From: Sulfuricella sp.
GTDB lineage: Bacteria; Pseudomonadota; Gammaproteobacteria; Burkholderiales; Sulfuricellaceae
Length of the DNA stretch: 7,069 bases
Reading direction: 5' to 3'
Assembly (NCBI GenBank): GCA_019911785.1
Contig: JAIOJM010000407.1
Location: 1-7,069, forward strand
Part shown: one piece after another, positions 6,509-7,069 of the stretch
Numbering within the stretch: the stretch's first letter is position 1
How the letters are laid out: the number at the start of each line of letters is the position of its first letter
The notes under the pieces: generated by a model
What the model saw: only the letters and a program-made list of their open reading frames with translations
Database searches by the model: none
What the model was told of the DNA's origin: nothing
Position numbers and translations under genes: made by a program

Positions 6509-6817
6509 ATGTACAGAAAAAGATTTATGCAGGCCGCTGCGGTGGCTCTGGGCCTGATCAGTTTGAGCGCATTTGCGGCGCAGGATTTTTCGGGGCTGGG
6601 CACTATGGAATTGACGCAACTGAAACCCAGCGAGATGAATGATGAAGACCGCAATGCCTTTCGTGCCGAAATGCAGAAACGCTCAGCGAACATGAGCGCG
6701 GCAGAAAGGGATGAGACTCGCAATCAAATGCGCGAACAAAAAGGCCAGGGTTCCGGAGGTGGGCAAGGAAAGCAGGGGCGCGGCGGCGGCATGCAGGGCA
6801 TGGGACGGGGGCACTGA
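6509..6817 (+). CDS. Small secreted Met/Gly-rich protein, unknown function
   Basis: This 102-aa protein has a clear signal peptide (about residues 1-23, ending Ala-Phe-Ala), a charged helical centre (about 38-77), and a low-complexity tail (80-102) of Gly, Gln, Arg and Met ending Gly-Arg-Gly-His. The centre shows two similar 13-residue blocks, MNDEDRNAFRAEM (43-55) and MSAAERDETRNQM (62-74), sharing the end Met residues and two Arg positions, which suggests an internal duplication. The second block resembles the helical motifs of Spy-like proteins, so it may be a shortened relative. The ATG at 6509 has AGGAG at 6496-6500; the longer frame starting at 6419 would overlap the Spy-like gene. It lies 58 bp after that gene and just before a strong terminator, so the two genes likely form one transcript. 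No known function can be assigned. Confidence 0.7.
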   Translation: MYRKRFMQAAAVALGLISLSAFAAQDFSGLGTMELTQLKPSEMNDEDRNAFRAEMQKRSANMSAAERDETRNQMREQKGQGSGGGQGKQGRGGGMQGMGRGH

Positions 6818-6861
6818 CCTTCAACCCTATCCTATATTGATGCGTACCGGGAAATTAAGTG

Positions 6862-6887
6862 ACCCCCGGCAAAGCCGGGGGTTTATT
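6862..6887 (+). terminator. Rho-independent terminator after the Spy-like operon
   Basis: CCCCCGGC (6863-6870), loop AAA, then GCCGGGGG (6874-6881) form a perfect 8-bp GC-rich stem, extended by an A-T pair, followed by TTTATT. It lies about 45 bp after the last stop codon and ends transcription on the + strand. The T run is short but the stem is very stable. Confidence 0.82.
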
Positions 6888-6910
6888 GGGTGAGTGCCTC
6901 AAAGACGCCG

Positions 6911-6938
6911 ATAAAACCGCGAGCCGCCAAAGGCGGCT
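6911..6938 (-). terminator. Second hairpin, possible minus-strand terminator
   Basis: AGCCGCC (6922-6928), AAA, GGCGGCT (6932-6938) form a perfect 7-bp stem. Read on the minus strand, the stem is followed after a few bases by TTTTAT, which suits termination of a gene arriving from the right, beyond the window. The T run starts about 5 bases after the stem, so the fit is imperfect, and no minus-strand gene is visible here. Confidence 0.35.
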
Positions 6939-6949
6939 GGTCTTCTGCT

Positions 6950-7053
6950 CCTTCCCCCTCGCAGGGGGAAGGTTGGGATGGGGGTCAAGATGCAGATTCT
7001 CACGCGAGGCTTTCCACCCCCACCCTAGCCCTCCCCCTGCCCGGGGGAGGGAA
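6950..7053. repeat. GC-rich dispersed palindromic element (two hairpins in an inverted pair)
   Basis: Two hairpins lie here: CCTTCCCCCT-CGC-AGGGGGAAGG (6950-6972, perfect 10-bp stem) and CCCTCCCCC-TGCCC-GGGGGAGGG (7029-7051, perfect 9-bp stem). They also face each other: GGTTGGGATGGGGGT (6971-6985) pairs imperfectly with ACCCCCACCCTAGCC (7016-7030), so the entire block is one long inverted repeat with about 30 bases of spacer (6986-7015). Similar C-rich and G-rich palindromic intergenic repeats are common in many proteobacterial genomes and often yield spurious reading frames rich in 'PHPNLPP'-like peptides, as on the minus strand here. It has no coding capacity of its own and is probably a non-autonomous repeat or a structured RNA processing site. 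Confidence 0.72.
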
Positions 7054-7069
7054 TGTTGGCACAAATTTT

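Noticed and set aside
6950..7053. CRISPR array
   Set aside because: There are only two related units, facing each other in inverted orientation, with no regularly spaced direct repeats.
6855..7064. Minus-strand 69-codon frame over the terminal repeat
   Set aside because: It runs through the hairpins and terminator and gives a 'PHPNLPPARGKE'-type peptide, typical of spurious frames in palindromic intergenic repeats.

Overview
The window looks like a piece of chromosome from a high-GC Gram-negative proteobacterium, most likely a betaproteobacterium. This is an inference from gene style, not a search. The support is an outer-membrane LpxR-type lipid A deacylase, an ExbB/ExbD/TonB-type inner-membrane complex, a c'-type cytochrome with a Sec signal, Spy/CpxP-type periplasmic proteins, and a GC-rich dispersed-repeat style of intergenic DNA. 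All ten well-supported genes are on the + strand.

Region 1 (about 1-3239) is a tightly packed gene run. It holds an ABC-2 exporter permease, a one-heme cytochrome c'-like protein starting 1 bp after it, a four-helix inner-membrane protein 28 bp later, and an LpxR-family lipid A 3'-O-deacylase whose first possible ATG overlaps the previous stop (TGATG). The first bases of the window appear to hold the last codons of another upstream gene, probably another exporter component. The region reads as an envelope export and remodelling operon with a cytochrome of unknown purpose inserted.

Region 2 (about 3240-5857) starts with a 77-bp gap that contains a short palindrome. A TetR-family regulator follows, then an ExbB-like channel subunit, an ExbD-like subunit and a TonB-like protein. 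The last three overlap or nearly overlap and are surely co-translated. The third protein has the TonB layout (one N-terminal membrane helix, Pro-rich spacer, C-terminal domain), but its membrane helix lacks the usual His and its C-terminal domain does not look like a canonical TonB domain. This is the most interesting part of the window: a possible proton-motive-force-driven envelope machine with an unassigned effector domain.

Region 3 (5858-6817) begins with a 125-bp intergenic stretch carrying two inverted repeats. It continues with a Spy/CpxP-type (LTxxQ) periplasmic protein and a small secreted Met/Gly-rich protein. The pair is plausibly an envelope-stress or metal-related unit.

Region 4 (6818-7069) has no gene. 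It holds a clear intrinsic terminator, a second hairpin, and a long imperfect inverted repeat built from two GC-rich hairpins, resembling a dispersed palindromic element. A minus-strand reading frame across it is best regarded as spurious.
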